This document shows, piece after piece, positions 24,501 to 35,805 of a stretch of 64,000 nt of DNA. Positions within the stretch are counted from its first letter, which is position 1. Each line of letters begins with the position of its first letter. The notes beneath the pieces are model-generated. The model was not told the DNA's origin, did not search any database, and saw only the letters and a list, made by a program, of their open reading frames with translations. A program made the translations under genes and the position numbers. This DNA comes from Neocallimastix lanati (nom. inval.) (taxonomy: Eukaryota > Neocallimastigomycota > Neocallimastigomycetes > Neocallimastigales > Neocallimastigaceae). The stretch lies in the NCBI GenBank assembly GCA_016946835.1, contig JACVTC010000065.1, positions 621,001-685,000 of the forward strand, written 5' to 3'.

Positions 24501-25598
24501 TCTAATCTTAGAATTACTTTACTTCGAAAAATGCATGATGATCCACTTGGAGGACACCTTGGAATTGAAAAAACTCTTGAAAGAATTAGCAGGAATTATT
24601 GGTGGCCGCTGATGAAGAACGATATCTCCAATTACGTTCTTTCATGTAAAACATGTGGATCTTGCAAAGTACGCCGTCATAAACCATATGGCTTAATTAT
24701 TCCGCTTCCAGTACCAACTAAACCATGGGAAATAATAGGTGTAGATTTCATCGTTCAACTTCCACGATCCCAAGATTGTACCTGTATAATGGTTGTTTCA
24801 GACCATCTCACAAAAATGATTCATTTGGTTGCTACCTCTGATGTACCCTCTTCGGAACTTACGGCAAAACTTCTACTATTTAACGTATTCAAATACCACG
24901 GATTCCCTAAAGTTATAGTATCGGATCACGGATCACAATTTTCAGCTGAATTTTGGACTGCCTTATGTTCTTATATAAATGCAAAACCAAATTTAGCAAC
25001 GGCACATCACCAACAATCAAACGGACAGGTGGAAAGAGCAAACGCAGTAATAGAGCAATATTTACGTTGCTATTGTTCTTTAACTCAGCATGACTGGTTT
25101 TTCTATCTTCCTTTTTGTGAAATCACTTACAACGATTCAATTCATAAATCAATAGGTAAAACACCCTTTGTTGCAAATTACGGTTTCAACCCCTCATTCC
25201 AAATTGATACACCTCCGAGTCTTCTTAAAGATAATGCATCAGAGCTCGTTAGAAATTGGACCGAACATTTCAATGCTTTAAAGAAACAATTGATAAAGGC
25301 AAAACAGGATTTCAAGAAATATGGAGACAACAAAAAACAACAAGGTCCAAAATTAACAATCAATGATAAAGTCTGGCTTAGAAGATATTATTTCACTAAC
25401 GAACCTTCCAGGAAGTTATCGGTCCAATACTTAGGACCTTTTGAAATAATTGAAGATAAAGGTAGAAATAATTTTAAGCTAAAGCTTCCCGAGAATTCAC
25501 AATTACATCCAATATTTCACATTTCTCAGTTGGAACCATATACGGAAAGGAATAAAAACCTAAACAATAGTGAATCAAACGTAGGAGAGACAATGTAA
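21585..25598 (+). CDS. Gag-Pol polyprotein of element S (1337 aa)
   Basis: One uninterrupted frame. Residues 1 to about 230 form a Gag-like capsid region without a CCHC knuckle, followed by a basic Asn/Lys/Arg-rich linker. Retropepsin has the canonical D-S-G at D274. Reverse transcriptase has Y-L-D-D at D631/D632, RNase H has T-D-A-S at D778, and integrase has a zinc-binding H/H/C/C module (about 984-1025) and catalytic D1054, D1114 and E1150, the last two 35 residues apart. A GPF-type tail (L-G-P-F-E-I-I) follows; no chromodomain is seen. The chosen ATG is the first in the frame, 128 nt after the LTR. The stop TAA overlaps the 3' LTR: coding sequence ends ATG-TAA with the LTR's TG starting inside that ATG. 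All catalytic residues are intact, so the protein is probably functional. Confidence 0.93.
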   Translation: MDQNNTTPANETKLISTITEFIPTFFAPNGILAENLHAKGNESLNLNELLCQCDKFIIDHPNSFTNDISKISYVTINLKGLAKKWGLSLKSDDILDDLSYEEFKRLLIENFGDSKEQRYSLIEKLLNLKQRKLGNAAEYTIQFRHLATRIKWPDSVLIDLLRRGLIEEVREEYDKKDLPTKLFEATNLIIKIDKYYYFRNNILNNGINEKTNKRRINIVGKHQDIKRNRNNNYKRKEEVTLSTSYTNSKSDQKMVSTFYIQGKNKKIPLRLLIDSGSSRSLMCKQFVSSQKLRTFELPSPIEIRLPNNKTMKITHTTGQLDLFIFDHKERFQFSVANLQLTGISAILGRDWLSIHKPYINFSNNHIFFLEGNCLDHCPSCKGTKIQSTKNVTAAIVTEDPMSEDTAKPDLKDLFEDEICYIMMSKELKSKLNNNKSKEIILRYYSNLLDVFETKNADTLPPHRPYDITINIIPGGQLYFGPIYSLTRKEKEELEKYIHENLTKGFIVKSNSPAGAPVMFVKKKDGSLRLCVDYRRLNSITIRNSFPIPRINDLIEVFKGAQIFFRLDLKSTYNLVRVSKDSEYLTAFRTPLGHFQYRVMPFGLRNAPSVFQRFIQDTLSEELNKFVQIYLDDIIIYSSDENQHINHVKVVLSKLLNNGLYCKIEKCEFHVKQTTFLGFVVSANGLLMDKDKIKCIMEWPVPKNLTELQSFLGFTNFYRRFIKDYAKIMDPLRKLLSKNNTFLWDKDAQNAFDSLKKSFNSTDILIFPDQDKEFFLETDASEFALGCVLSQNSSIDNLIHPIAFYSRSLTSPETNYAIYDKELLAIITAFDVWRHHLEGAKFPIKVFTDHRNLLFFKKPQKLSPRQIRWSLFLSKFDFVLSYRPGVQGGKPDALSRRPDYLTKNINESQILLKENNFCLSMEDNLVKLQEMQSQDPYCSNILNKFKDKTKNFKSSLFQLKNNILHFNNKIIVPSNLRITLLRKMHDDPLGGHLGIEKTLERISRNYWWPLMKNDISNYVLSCKTCGSCKVRRHKPYGLIIPLPVPTKPWEIIGVDFIVQLPRSQDCTCIMVVSDHLTKMIHLVATSDVPSSELTAKLLLFNVFKYHGFPKVIVSDHGSQFSAEFWTALCSYINAKPNLATAHHQQSNGQVERANAVIEQYLRCYCSLTQHDWFFYLPFCEITYNDSIHKSIGKTPFVANYGFNPSFQIDTPPSLLKDNASELVRNWTEHFNALKKQLIKAKQDFKKYGDNKKQQGPKLTINDKVWLRRYYFTNEPSRKLSVQYLGPFEIIEDKGRNNFKLKLPENSQLHPIFHISQLEPYTERNKNLNNSESNVGETM

Positions 25599-26296
25599 GT
25601 GTTGACTAATTAATTAGTCACACTTAACCAAATATAATATAAATATTATATTTATTTTTATTATTAATTAAGATTTAAATAATTTTTCAATAAAATAACA
25701 CTTAACATTATTTAATATACTATAATTTTAATAATTGTTATTAAATAATAAAATAAAAATAATTATTAATTGATAAAATTAATTTTTTAACTAATTAATA
25801 ATTAATTATTATGAAATATAAACAATATCTTTAATTAATAACCAATTTCTATTTAATATAAATAATTAATCATTTGATTTATCATTAACAATAATACGTG
25901 ATTAATTATATTAAAACATTTAATATTAATATAATTAATATTAAATTAATATAAAATTAGTTAATAATTATAAACTTAAAACATCATAATAAATAATTTC
26001 ATAAAATATTGGTTAATTGCCAATATTAAATAATATTAAATTATATTAAATAATAAATAATTAATTTATTTTATCTTTCAGGTTTTTTCTCATAATCTTT
26101 TTCCTGAAAGAATAACTTTTAAGATTATGAACAAAAAAAATTATAAATAACCTTGATTTTTTCTATAAAATAAAAATCAAGAGTTATTATTTAGAAAATA
26201 ATATATAATAAAATTTCTTAATAAACTCGAAATATTTTTTATCAATTATTGTTATTTTAATAAAAGTTAAGTATTAATTTTGTGTTATTACAGTGT

Positions 26297-27308
26297 TGAT
26301 AAAGAATGAATTAATAACCTTTATTTTATTATTAATAATTCTTTACTAAATTGTACTTTCCTATATTCTTCATAACCTAAACCTCATTGTAAATTTAATT
26401 TATTTTGATATAAATTAATTTTAACTTGTAAATAATGTAAATAAATTTTAATTAATTACTTTATTGTTATATTATTAAATATATGTATATATTAAAATAC
26501 AATTGTAAATATTAAAATTATACTTTTAAGATACTAAATTATTAAAACTATTAATTAAATATTATTATAAAAATTATTATAAAATTATTAAAATTATTAA
26601 TTAAATATTATTCTAAAAATTATTATAAATTATTAATATTATAAAATTATTAAAATTATTAAATATTATTATAAAAATTTATATATTATAACTATTAAAT
26701 ATTATTATAAAATTATTAAGATTATTAATTAAATTTATTATTAAAAATTATTATTAAAAATTTTTACTTATTATAAAAATTATTATTTAAATATTATCAA
26801 ATTTATTAATTAAATATTATAAAAATTTTATTTTATTTTGAAAATAATTACAAGTATTATTTAAAATAATTAAAGATTATTAAATTTATTATATTAATCT
26901 TTAAAAACAATTTATTTAACTTAAAAATATCAAAGAAAATAGTAAAAACTATTTTCTATATATTTATTTTATAATTATTTTTAATTAAATTATATTTGAA
27001 TATTATATTATTATATTTATAAAAATTAAAACAAAAATGAATTATTAATATAAAATTAATTCAATAATTCTACAAAATTACTTAAATTATAAACAATTAA
27101 TTATACTTTAAATTTATAAAAAAATATAAATATTGTAACAATTTCTTAAAAATTAAATGTGTGTACTTTAAATAATAAACTTTTATATTAATAAAAAAAA
27201 AATAAATAATTTTTAATAAAGATTTATTTTTTTTAAAATAAAAGCAGGGTAATACCCGTCCCCCCCTGCTTGATTTTAAATATCTAAGTGTCAACCCCGA
27301 GTCTACCA
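26297..27308 (+). repeat. 5' LTR, family J
   Basis: 1012 bp, TGATAAAGAATG to GTCTACCA, immediately after the S element and sharing a base of its TSD. Before S arrived it began about 16 nt from tRNA copy 2. A PBS follows, so this was a 5' LTR. An AAGCAGGG/CCCTGCTT inverted repeat sits in U5 (about 27241-27272). Confidence 0.75.
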
Positions 27309-27312
27309 AAAT

Positions 27313-27338
27313 TGGTGGAGATATCGGGGAAGAAGAAG

Positions 27339-27370
<32 letters not shown>

Positions 27371-27502
27371 GACCAAGTGGAAGAAGACCAAGAAAAAGAA
27401 GACCAAGAAGTAGACCAAGTGGAAGAAGACCAAGAAAAAGAAGTAGACCAAGAAGAAAACCAAGTGGAAGAAGACAAAGAAAAAGAAGACCAAGAAGAAG
27501 AT
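27313..27502 (+). other. PBS and GAA-rich purine tract of a gutted J element
   Basis: TGGTGGAGATATCGGGG (27313-27329), the PBS shared with B and H, runs straight into (GAA)n and a repeat built on GTAGACCAAGTGGAAGAAGA, ending at TAG near 27502. In frame it would read acidic E/V-D-Q/E-D-Q-E-K repeats but has no start codon. The normal leader, gag and pol are missing. Confidence 0.6.
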
Positions 27503-27838
27503 TAGTAGAAAAACCTGAATAACTTCGATTAATATTCTAATATATTAATCATCGTATTAATTAATAAAAACCCAATCATAATAATATTGGGGAAAAAATT
27601 AATTAACTGATTGCTAAAATCTTATAAATTATCAACTAATTGAAATAATAAAATATAAATAATATTTTTAAGTAATTAATACATTACAACAAATTTGTTT
27701 ACATTATTTTTCAATATATTAATTTGGATAAATTAATATATTTTTTACATGTTAATAAATATTGAAATATAAATGAAATATAAATTAATTAAATAAGAAG
27801 ATAGATTATTTTATAAGAAATAAATCTATATTCTTACA
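27503..27838 (-). repeat. Remnant of S-family LTR, minus strand
   Basis: GAAAAACCTGAATAA, then an ATATTAATCATCGTATTAAT palindrome-like block, then TATATTCTTACA at the end. It follows the order of minus-strand S LTRs at 4480-5026 and 46890 onward but is strongly diverged and lacks its left part. Confidence 0.5.
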
Positions 27839-27842
27839 TTGT

Positions 27843-28863
27843 GATAAAGAATGCCCAAATAATGTTCTTTTGGTTATTCATCTTTAATGATTTATTTAAC
27901 CCTTAAATAAATTATTTGATTCTTTATTCTTTTGGAACTTTCTATATTCTAATAAATTCATCTATATTCCTAATTAGTACAAATTAAATTATACTATTTA
28001 AAAAAGTGTATTTAATATTAATTCCTTATCTATATTACTTTTATTATTCTTATCTATATTTTATTATTATTAAAATCCTTATCAATATTATAAAGTTTAT
28101 TTTATCAATTTTCTTAATAGTTTATCAAAATCTTATCAATAATTCTTTTATTAATATTAAACTTATCAATATTAATTATTTCTTTGGAAAATTCCAGATT
28201 AAAAATTGTATTAATGATTACTAATAAAAAAAAAAAAAAAAAAAAAAATTAAACATAAAAGAAAATAGTTATATTATTATTATATGTTTTATTATAAATA
28301 TTATAAATTTGATGAAATGATTATAAATTTTATATTAACAATTTAAATAATATTATTTTTCTAAACTTAGTAAAATTAAACTTTAGGATTAAATAAATAT
28401 TACTAAACCACAGAATTAATTTCTGTAAAATAAAAAAATTGTCTTTTAAAATATATAATTAAGTAGATTAGTAATAAATAATTAGTAATAGATTAATATA
28501 TAAGCATTATTTATTATAAGTAAATAATAATTATATTAACAATAAAAAAAAAAAATAATATAAAAATTATTAATAATAATTAATTTTTATTATACAAAGA
28601 AATGGCTTTACCATTTCTATTATTTTAAGAAAAAAATATAAATAACAGTAAAAAAATTGTATTTTTTTTTATATTGTAATTCTAACATTATAATTTTTGA
28701 ATAAAAAAAAATTTAATAAAAGAATTATAAAAATCAAATTTTAAAAAGCTATATTGTTTATTTATTTTTTTGTTTATATTAATCTTTTATTTTTATTTTT
28801 ATTATTGTTTTAATTTTATTTATAATTTTTGAATAATTTTTATAAAAACCCCGAACCAAACCA
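27843..28863 (+). repeat. Solo LTR, family J, in ATTG series
   Basis: 1021 bp, TGATAAAGAATGCCC to CCAAACCA, TSD ATTG (27839-27842 and 28864-28867). It is the outermost member of a row of elements all separated by ATTG. Confidence 0.75.
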
Positions 28864-28867
28864 ATTG

Positions 28868-29716
28868 TGTTACGGTACAATTAAATAAAGAAAAATTAAA
28901 CTATTTAAAGAAAATATTAAAGTAGAAAATATCATTAACAATTATAAATAAATAATAAAAAATTGAATATTAAAATATTAGTTATAAAATATTATAAAGT
29001 TAAATAAAAATAATTAGATGTATTAAAAAATCATGTATTAATTATATTATTTAATATTGTAAAATTTTTATATAATATTTTAATAATTTAGAAAATTTAA
29101 GCTTATTATATTTTTATTACTATATTTTTATTATTAAATTTTTATTATTAAATTTTTATTATTAATTTTTTTTTTATTTTTATTTTTAATCCAATCAAAT
29201 AAATATTTTATTAGTATAAAAAAGAACAAAGTAACACAATACTTTTGTTCTCTCCCTTTTTTTCTTACGACTTTATTATTATATTATTTTTTTAATATTT
29301 TCTAAAAGTTAAATAATAAATTAAATAGTTTAAAATAAATTAAAATTTATTAAATAGTTTTTTCTAAATTTAATGTTTTAAAAGTGTTTAATTAATAGTT
29401 TTTTGTGTTTAGTGTATAATATTAAGATAAGTATAGTATAAAATTAGTTTAGTAATAGATTAGTTGTATTAAACATTTTATAGAAATAGTAATAGATTTA
29501 GAGAAATTGTTTAGTTTAGATTAGAATAGTTTAGATTAAGATATTAGTTTAAGTTATTTTAACTTAGTTTAGATTCTTTTAGATTAGGATAGTTTAGACT
29601 AAAATTAGAGTAGTTTATTAATTAATTTAGATTTAGAATTAGAGAATAATATTTTAAATTTTTCCTTATTATTAGAATATATTATTTTATTAATAAAATC
29701 TTCAGATCTTGTACCA
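28868..29716 (+). repeat. Solo LTR, family E (left copy)
   Basis: 849 bp, TGTTACGG to CTTGTACCA, flanked by ATTG (28864-28867 and 29717-29720). The second half repeats AGTTTAGATTAG-type motifs. Nearly identical to 41640-42486. Confidence 0.85.
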
Positions 29717-29720
29717 ATTG

Positions 29721-30551
29721 TGATAAGAATGTACTAAATAATGCATTCTTAATTAAATCTACGATTTATTTCTAATACATTATGTGTACATTATTATTTT
29801 TGTACTTTAATAAATTTTTAAATCCAAAGATCAAAAATTAAATCAAAAATTATATTAAACTTTATATTTTTATATTAAATCTTATATTAATAGTAATATT
29901 TTTATATATTTAAAACTTATATTAGCAATATTAATAATAAATCTTTTTTTTTTTTATATTAATAATGAAAAATTGTATTAATAATATTTTTATATATTGA
30001 TAATTAAAAATTTATATATTATATTTTAACTTTTTATTATAAAATTTTATATCGAAATGTTTTATTTTATATTGAAAAATATTTTATTTTATTAAAAACC
30101 TTTATATTAGAATAGTATTTTTATTTTTATTTGAATATTTTAACAGATTGTAATAAAAATTATAGCCAATTAAATAAATTCTTATTAGTAATATTTTAGA
30201 TATTTTAAAAAAAAAAAAAAAAAAAAAAATGTTTTATTAATATTATAAATGTATTTTATTTATATTGTTATAATTAAATTTTATATAACTGATTATAAAA
30301 TTCAATTTAAATTTAATAGTTTTTTTTAAAAAAAAAATAAATAAAATGTAATTTAGTGGCAAAAACAACTTTTATGCCTTGAAAAAAGTATAAATAGTTG
30401 TAAATTTTGCTACCAATTTTTAAAAATCATAAATAAAATCAAATAAGATCAAGTAAAATTAATAAAATAAATAAATAAAAAAAATTATAAACAAATAAAT
30501 AAAATTTGTGTTTCTTACTTTATTTTTATTTAATTCTCTAAAACCTTAACA
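29721..30551 (+). repeat. Solo LTR, family B, in ATTG series
   Basis: 831 bp, TGATAAGAATG to CCTTAACA, TSD ATTG (29717-29720 and 30552-30555). Confidence 0.9.
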
Positions 30552-30557
30552 ATTGTG

Positions 30558-31530
30558 TGTAAGAAATAATAATTATTTACTAATAAATGATTATTATTTC
30601 TTAGTCTTTATAATTATTGATAATAATTATAAATTTATTTAAATTATAATTAATTCATACATTGAGATATTATTATCAAATTTATTATAATTGTAATTAT
30701 TCATACACTTAAATAATATTAGAAAATTTATTTAAATAATTATTATATGTACACTTATTAATATTATTAATTTTATTTAGTTATTCATTTAATTATTAAG
30801 TTAATGTAAACATTAGTTTTATTTATTTTTTACATTGTACATTTAAAAGAACAATTAACAAGTTTCTGTATTTTTTATAATTCTGTATTCTAGTTTAAAG
30901 ATAGTTTTATGTTAATAAGTTTAGATTAGATTTTAAAAATAATATTTAGAAAAATAGAATAATTTAGATCATTCCGGTTATTATTGATTTTTCCTTTTAT
31001 TTGATGATCTAAATTAAAATTTAGGAAATCGATATATTAAGGTTTTATCAAAATATAAAATAATATATTTGGTTTTACTTAATATATACGATGATCGATA
31101 TGAATAGAATATCGATCAAAAAACTTATCTAGTTTTTTCTTCTAATCTTTTTCTAGATAAGATATTTTTTAAGATTAGAAAACTCTTTTATTTAACCTTA
31201 TTTCCATAAAAAAAATATAAATAAGGCTCTTGATTTCCCTTTAAGAAATCAAGAGTTATTATTATAAAAAATATAGTTATAATAATAGCAATTTTATATT
31301 TTAAACTTTAATAAATTAATAAAACATTTTATTCAAAAACATTTTTTAAAACCAAATTTATCCAAATATTCCTTCTTTTACATTTTGTGTTGTTATTATA
31401 ATTAATTTTATAATAAACTCTCTTTTTAGGTAATATTTTTATTTTTATTTTATTTCTCAACTTAATGAATTAGTCATTAAGTTGAAGTTAATAATCATAT
31501 TTAGTAATAGAACTTAGTATGATTATTACA
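30558..31530 (+). repeat. Solo LTR, family S
   Basis: 973 bp, TGTAAGAAAT to GATTATTACA, perfect TSD TTGTG (30553-30557 and 31531-31535). Its right TSD copy includes the first TG of element D, so it inserted exactly at D's left edge after D was in place. Carries a GATCGATAT/ATATCGATC palindrome, the pseudoknot-like repeat (31124-31180) and AATCAAGAGTTATTATTATA. Confidence 0.9.
31124..31180 (+). promoter_or_regulatory. Pseudoknot-like interlocked repeat in S U3
   Basis: CTTATCTAG (31124-31132) pairs with CTAGATAAG (31153-31161). TTCTAATCTT (31140-31149) pairs with AAGATTAGAA (31171-31180). This is the third base-varied instance of the same fold. Confidence 0.72.
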
Positions 31531-31533
31531 TTG

Positions 31534-32199
31534 TGATACAAGATGAAAAGAAAAATAATGATATTTTAAAATTATTATTAAATTATATTAATTATATAAA
31601 GTTTGTAAAATATATATTATTATAAAATTAATTATATAAAAATGATGAATTATATTAATTATAAATCATATAAAATAATATTATTATAGTATAAAATTTA
31701 ATTATTATAATATAAACTTTTATATTAATGTTTATATAAAATATTATAATTATGATTTAATATAGAGATAATAATTATGAAAAAATATATATAAAAATAT
31801 TATTATAAAAAAAAAGCTTGTTAAAAAAATTATTGATATATGTTATTTTAGTAATAGTTGATTTAATATAAGAAAAATGTTTTAATTAGTTAAGATAGTA
31901 GTTTAGTTATTAGTTTTAATAAAATTAGTTGTTTAAGTAATTAATTATAGAATATTATAATTAAATTATAATTATTAATAGTTAATTAATATGATAAAAA
32001 TAAAATAAAATAAAATAAAATAAAATAAAATAAAATAAAATAAAAATAAAATATTACAAAACAAATATCATAAAATAAAAATTTTAAATAACTAAATAAA
32101 ATAATTAATATTATTATTAGAATATATAATTTAATACAATTCCCCAGTGTAGCGCCCAAAACTATTGTAAATACGAATATTTAAAAATATATCGTATCA
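31534..32199 (+). repeat. 5' LTR of element D
   Basis: Includes a run of AAAAT repeats (about 31995-32050) and U5 block CCCCAGTGTAGCGCCC. The partner LTR at 40986-41635 has fewer AAAAT repeats and scattered substitutions. Confidence 0.88.
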
Positions 32200-32205
32200 T
32201 ATTTT

Positions 32206-32222
32206 TGGTGGTGAATCCGGGC
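32206..32222 (+). promoter_or_regulatory. tRNA primer-binding site of element D
   Basis: TGGTGGTGAATCCGGGC, six bases after the LTR, different from the B/H PBS beyond TGGTGG, so a different tRNA primer is implied. U5 bases AGTGTAGCGCCC (32146-32157) pair with GGGCGCTGCACT (32219-32230), and ATATAATTTAAT (32124-32135) with ATTAAATTATAT (32231-32242), placing the PBS in the apical part of a long hairpin. Confidence 0.75.
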
Positions 32223-32255
32223 GCTGCACTATTAAATTATATGAAAATAATAATA

Positions 32256-32300
<45 letters not shown>

Positions 32301-32447
32301 AATTTTTTTTTATTAAAATATATATATATAATAGTAAAAATAAATAAATAATATTAGAGATAAGTTGAACTAAATAAGAAAATAAATTACGTATTAAATA
32401 TAAGTTTTGTTTCATTTTTTTTTCCTTTTTTTAGTAGTTAGTTAATA

Positions 32448-34055
32448 ATGGTTGACGCTTCCAAAGTAAAACGTGATCTACCATATCTATGTGACTATGG
32501 TAAAGACATAGACACATGGATAGAAGATTTTAAGGGTGTCATGGAAATGCATGACATCCAAGATTCATCTAGAATTTTTGTATGGCTAAAAATAGCCGTT
32601 GAGGCTGACTTGAGGAACGTTTTGAAATCATTAGTAACCACTCGGAATAATATCACAAGGTATCCAAACTATAAAGAAGTGCAATCAGCTATTGAAAAGT
32701 ATATGGATATAAAACCAGCTGATAAATGCTCAGTTTTAAAAAATATGAAAATAAAACCAAATAATAAAAATATAAAGAATTTTAACTACCGTTATTTAAC
32801 CTTGTATCATCGATTAGATAGAGATTATCAGAAGATTATATCAGTCGATGATTATTTAAATTCAATAAAATCAAGAATATATGTTCATTCTCAAATTCTC
32901 TTAGCCGAATGTGATACCTTGTCGGATGCTTTTGAAGTGGCTGTAAGAGCCGAGAAAGCCGAAAAAAGGACCATAGGAAATAATGAATTTCTCAACACTT
33001 CTATGGTCTTCCAAAATAATTCTAATTGTCAAAATTCTTTATTAGAACATCCATTATATAGAGGATTGACCGAAGGAAATAGGGATTTAGATAATTCTAT
33101 ACAAAATGCGTATTATGTGGGCAATGCTGATCTGTTTTCTACTGGTCGATATCGTCAAGAAAGATTTAATTCAAGGTATAATAATAACAACAATAATAAT
33201 AATCAATTTAGAAATTTTACTTGCTACCTCTGTGGCGAACCAGGTCACAAAGCAAGAGAATGTAACAAAAGAAATTTAAGAAATAAAAATAAATCTCTTA
33301 ATTATAGTCAGGATCAGAATCAATTAATGACCTTCGGAAAATTTAATTCTGGATTTTATAATGAAAATAATTATAATAATAATGGAAATAGAATATTTAA
33401 TAACGGAAATAATGGAAATAATTATAATATTAATAATAATAATAATAATAATAATTATAATACTCTATATGGTAATAATAATTATAACAGTAATTATAAT
33501 AACAATAATAATAATTATAATAATTTCTATAACAGTAATATTAATAGTAGCAATAATAGTAATTATAATAATTTCAATAACAGTAACAATAATAATAATA
33601 ATAATAATTTCAATAACAGTAACAATAATAATAATAATAATAATTTTGGTAACTATAATAATAATTCCAATAATAATAATATTAACAATGGTAATTATAA
33701 TTTTAGGAACAACAACAATAGAGGAAAAAATAATTATAATAACAATAATAATTATAATAATAACAATTATAGCAATAATAATTATATTAATAGCAATTAT
33801 AACAATAATAATTATAATAACAATAATATGTATAATAACAATAATAATTATAATAGAAATAATAATTATAATAGTAATAGTAATTATGGAAATAATAATT
33901 ATAATACTAATAATACTAATTATGACAACTATAACAATGATAACTACAACAATGCAAGAAATATGGAGGAAATAAAAAATAAAAGTAATCCTAGGTACTT
34001 TGATAATCAAAATCCTCATCAGCAAAATATTAGAAGCGATAGCAATTTAAAATAG
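32448..34055 (+). CDS. Gag of element D, poly-Asn C-terminus (535 aa)
   Basis: Residues 1 to about 180 are an ordinary Ty3-type capsid domain, with a DTWIEDF start and a YRTLY-like segment shared in style with B. One CCHC zinc knuckle (C-Y-L-C-G-E-P-G-H-K-A-R-E-C) lies at about 259-272. Beyond residue 300 the protein is mostly Asn with Tyr, Ser and Gly, encoded by AAT/AAC triplets, giving a prion-like low-complexity tail of over 200 residues. Stop TAG at 34053. It would coat the RNA in the virus-like particle. The Ile-rich frames overlapping this part are shadows of the repeat. Confidence 0.8.
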   Translation: MVDASKVKRDLPYLCDYGKDIDTWIEDFKGVMEMHDIQDSSRIFVWLKIAVEADLRNVLKSLVTTRNNITRYPNYKEVQSAIEKYMDIKPADKCSVLKNMKIKPNNKNIKNFNYRYLTLYHRLDRDYQKIISVDDYLNSIKSRIYVHSQILLAECDTLSDAFEVAVRAEKAEKRTIGNNEFLNTSMVFQNNSNCQNSLLEHPLYRGLTEGNRDLDNSIQNAYYVGNADLFSTGRYRQERFNSRYNNNNNNNNQFRNFTCYLCGEPGHKARECNKRNLRNKNKSLNYSQDQNQLMTFGKFNSGFYNENNYNNNGNRIFNNGNNGNNYNINNNNNNNNYNTLYGNNNYNSNYNNNNNNYNNFYNSNINSSNNSNYNNFNNSNNNNNNNNFNNSNNNNNNNNFGNYNNNSNNNNINNGNYNFRNNNNRGKNNYNNNNNYNNNNYSNNNYINSNYNNNNYNNNNMYNNNNNYNRNNNYNSNSNYGNNNYNTNNTNYDNYNNDNYNNARNMEEIKNKSNPRYFDNQNPHQQNIRSDSNLK

Positions 34056-35765
34056 ATTTTGGGAGATGGCCAACTTCCAGTAAACAAACCACCCTTTTAT
34101 GTATAAATAACGACAATTATTGTAATGATAACTTCAATAATCATTATAATAATAATAATAATATTAATGAACCTAATAATTATAATGAAAATAATATATA
34201 TTATAAGAATATTAAAAATAAAAATAATAATTTACTAATTAATAATAATGAAAGGAATGAAAATTATGGAAATAATGAAGAAATGGATATCAAGAATAAA
34301 GACAACAACTATAAAAACAATGAGAATATTTATTTAGTCAATAGAAAAGATAATTTTAATACCAATTCCAATGATAATGATAATAATAATTATAATAATT
34401 ATAATATTTATGATAATTATAATAGTAATAATAATTATTGCAATAAACCAAATTGTAACAATTACAATAATACTAATAATAACAATAACTTTAATAATAA
34501 CAATAACCATAAAAATAACAAAAATAATAATTACACATATAATAATAATTACATTAATAATCGTTACAATAATGATAATAATAGTAATAGTTATAATAAT
34601 AATAATAATAATAATAGTAATGATAATTATAATAATAGTTATAATAATAATTATAATTTTGGTAATAATGGTAATAATAATAATAATAATAATAGTATTA
34701 ATAATAATAATAATAGTATTAATAATAATAATAATAGTATTAATAATAATAATAATAGTATTAATAATCATAATAATAGTTATAATAATAATTATAATTT
34801 TGTTAATAATGGTAATAATTATAATAATGATGATTATAGTAATCGAGGTAATATTAATAACGATAATTATAATAATAATAGTCATAGTTATATTAATAAT
34901 AATAATAGTAATATTAATAATAATAGTGATATTATTAATAATGGTAATATTAATAATAATAATAGTAATTATAACAATAAGAATCTTAATAATAATTATA
35001 GTAATAGTGATTATTGTAATGATAATTATAATAATAACGATACTAATAATTACAATCATAATAATAATTATAAAAATTACGATAACTATAATTATAATTA
35101 TAATAATAGTATTATGAAATGTAATAGTGATAATGTTAATATGAGAAATGATAATAATGATTATTATATCGATGATAATAATAATCATTATAATAATTGT
35201 AATAATTATTGTAATAATAATATTAAGGATAATGATAATGAAAAAAAATGATTATTATAATAACAATTATAATAAAAATAATAATAATAATGTTTATTTA
35301 AGAGATACCAATGAAGAATTCCAGGATGAAGTTGTTTTTGCTGCTCAGAGAAAAGGCAAACAAAATAAAGAAAAATATAAGGGGCCTTATAAAGAAACAC
35401 AAAGGCTTCATCTCAAAGATAATCCAGTTCCTATTCACACTCCAGCCATGAAACAAATAAATAATAATAATGATAATTATAATGATAGTAATAATAATGA
35501 GGAACTAAATAATAATAAAATAATTGAAGGTGAATATCTTTCTTCTACAAAAAAGGTTAATTTTAGAGAAAATCCAGATATTATTGAAATTAATAATAAT
35601 GGAAGTATTCGAGATGAAGATAATATGAATTTAGAGGATGATCCAAATAATTTAAATCATAATAATAATAATGATCATAATATTAATATTGATGATTATA
35701 ATAATAATATTAACAATAATGACAATTCTAATAATATCAATAATAATAATAATAATAATAATAAC

Positions 35766-35805
<40 letters not shown>

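Larger units (their letters stand above)
20757..26292 (+). mobile_element. Intact self-priming Ty3/gypsy element S
   Basis: 5536-bp complete element. 5' LTR 20757-21456 (700 bp), 3' LTR 25594-26292 (699 bp), ends TGTAAG and TTACA, perfect 5-bp TSD GTGTT (20752-20756 and 26293-26297). The two LTRs appear to differ only by one base of length near their start, so insertion is very recent. A single intact Gag-Pol frame fills the interior. Layout (one ORF, no CCHC knuckle, self-complementary PBS) resembles the Tf1/sushi lineage known from fission yeast, but the location 18 nt from a tRNA differs from Tf1, which targets Pol II promoters. Confidence 0.93.

Noticed and set aside
27097-27493. Minus-strand Ser- and Phe-rich frames
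   Set aside because: Products of the GAA-rich purine tract on the opposite strand; nothing else supports coding.
28006-28224. 72-residue Ile/Tyr-rich frame
   Set aside because: Chance frame inside a J LTR with composition set by A/T richness.
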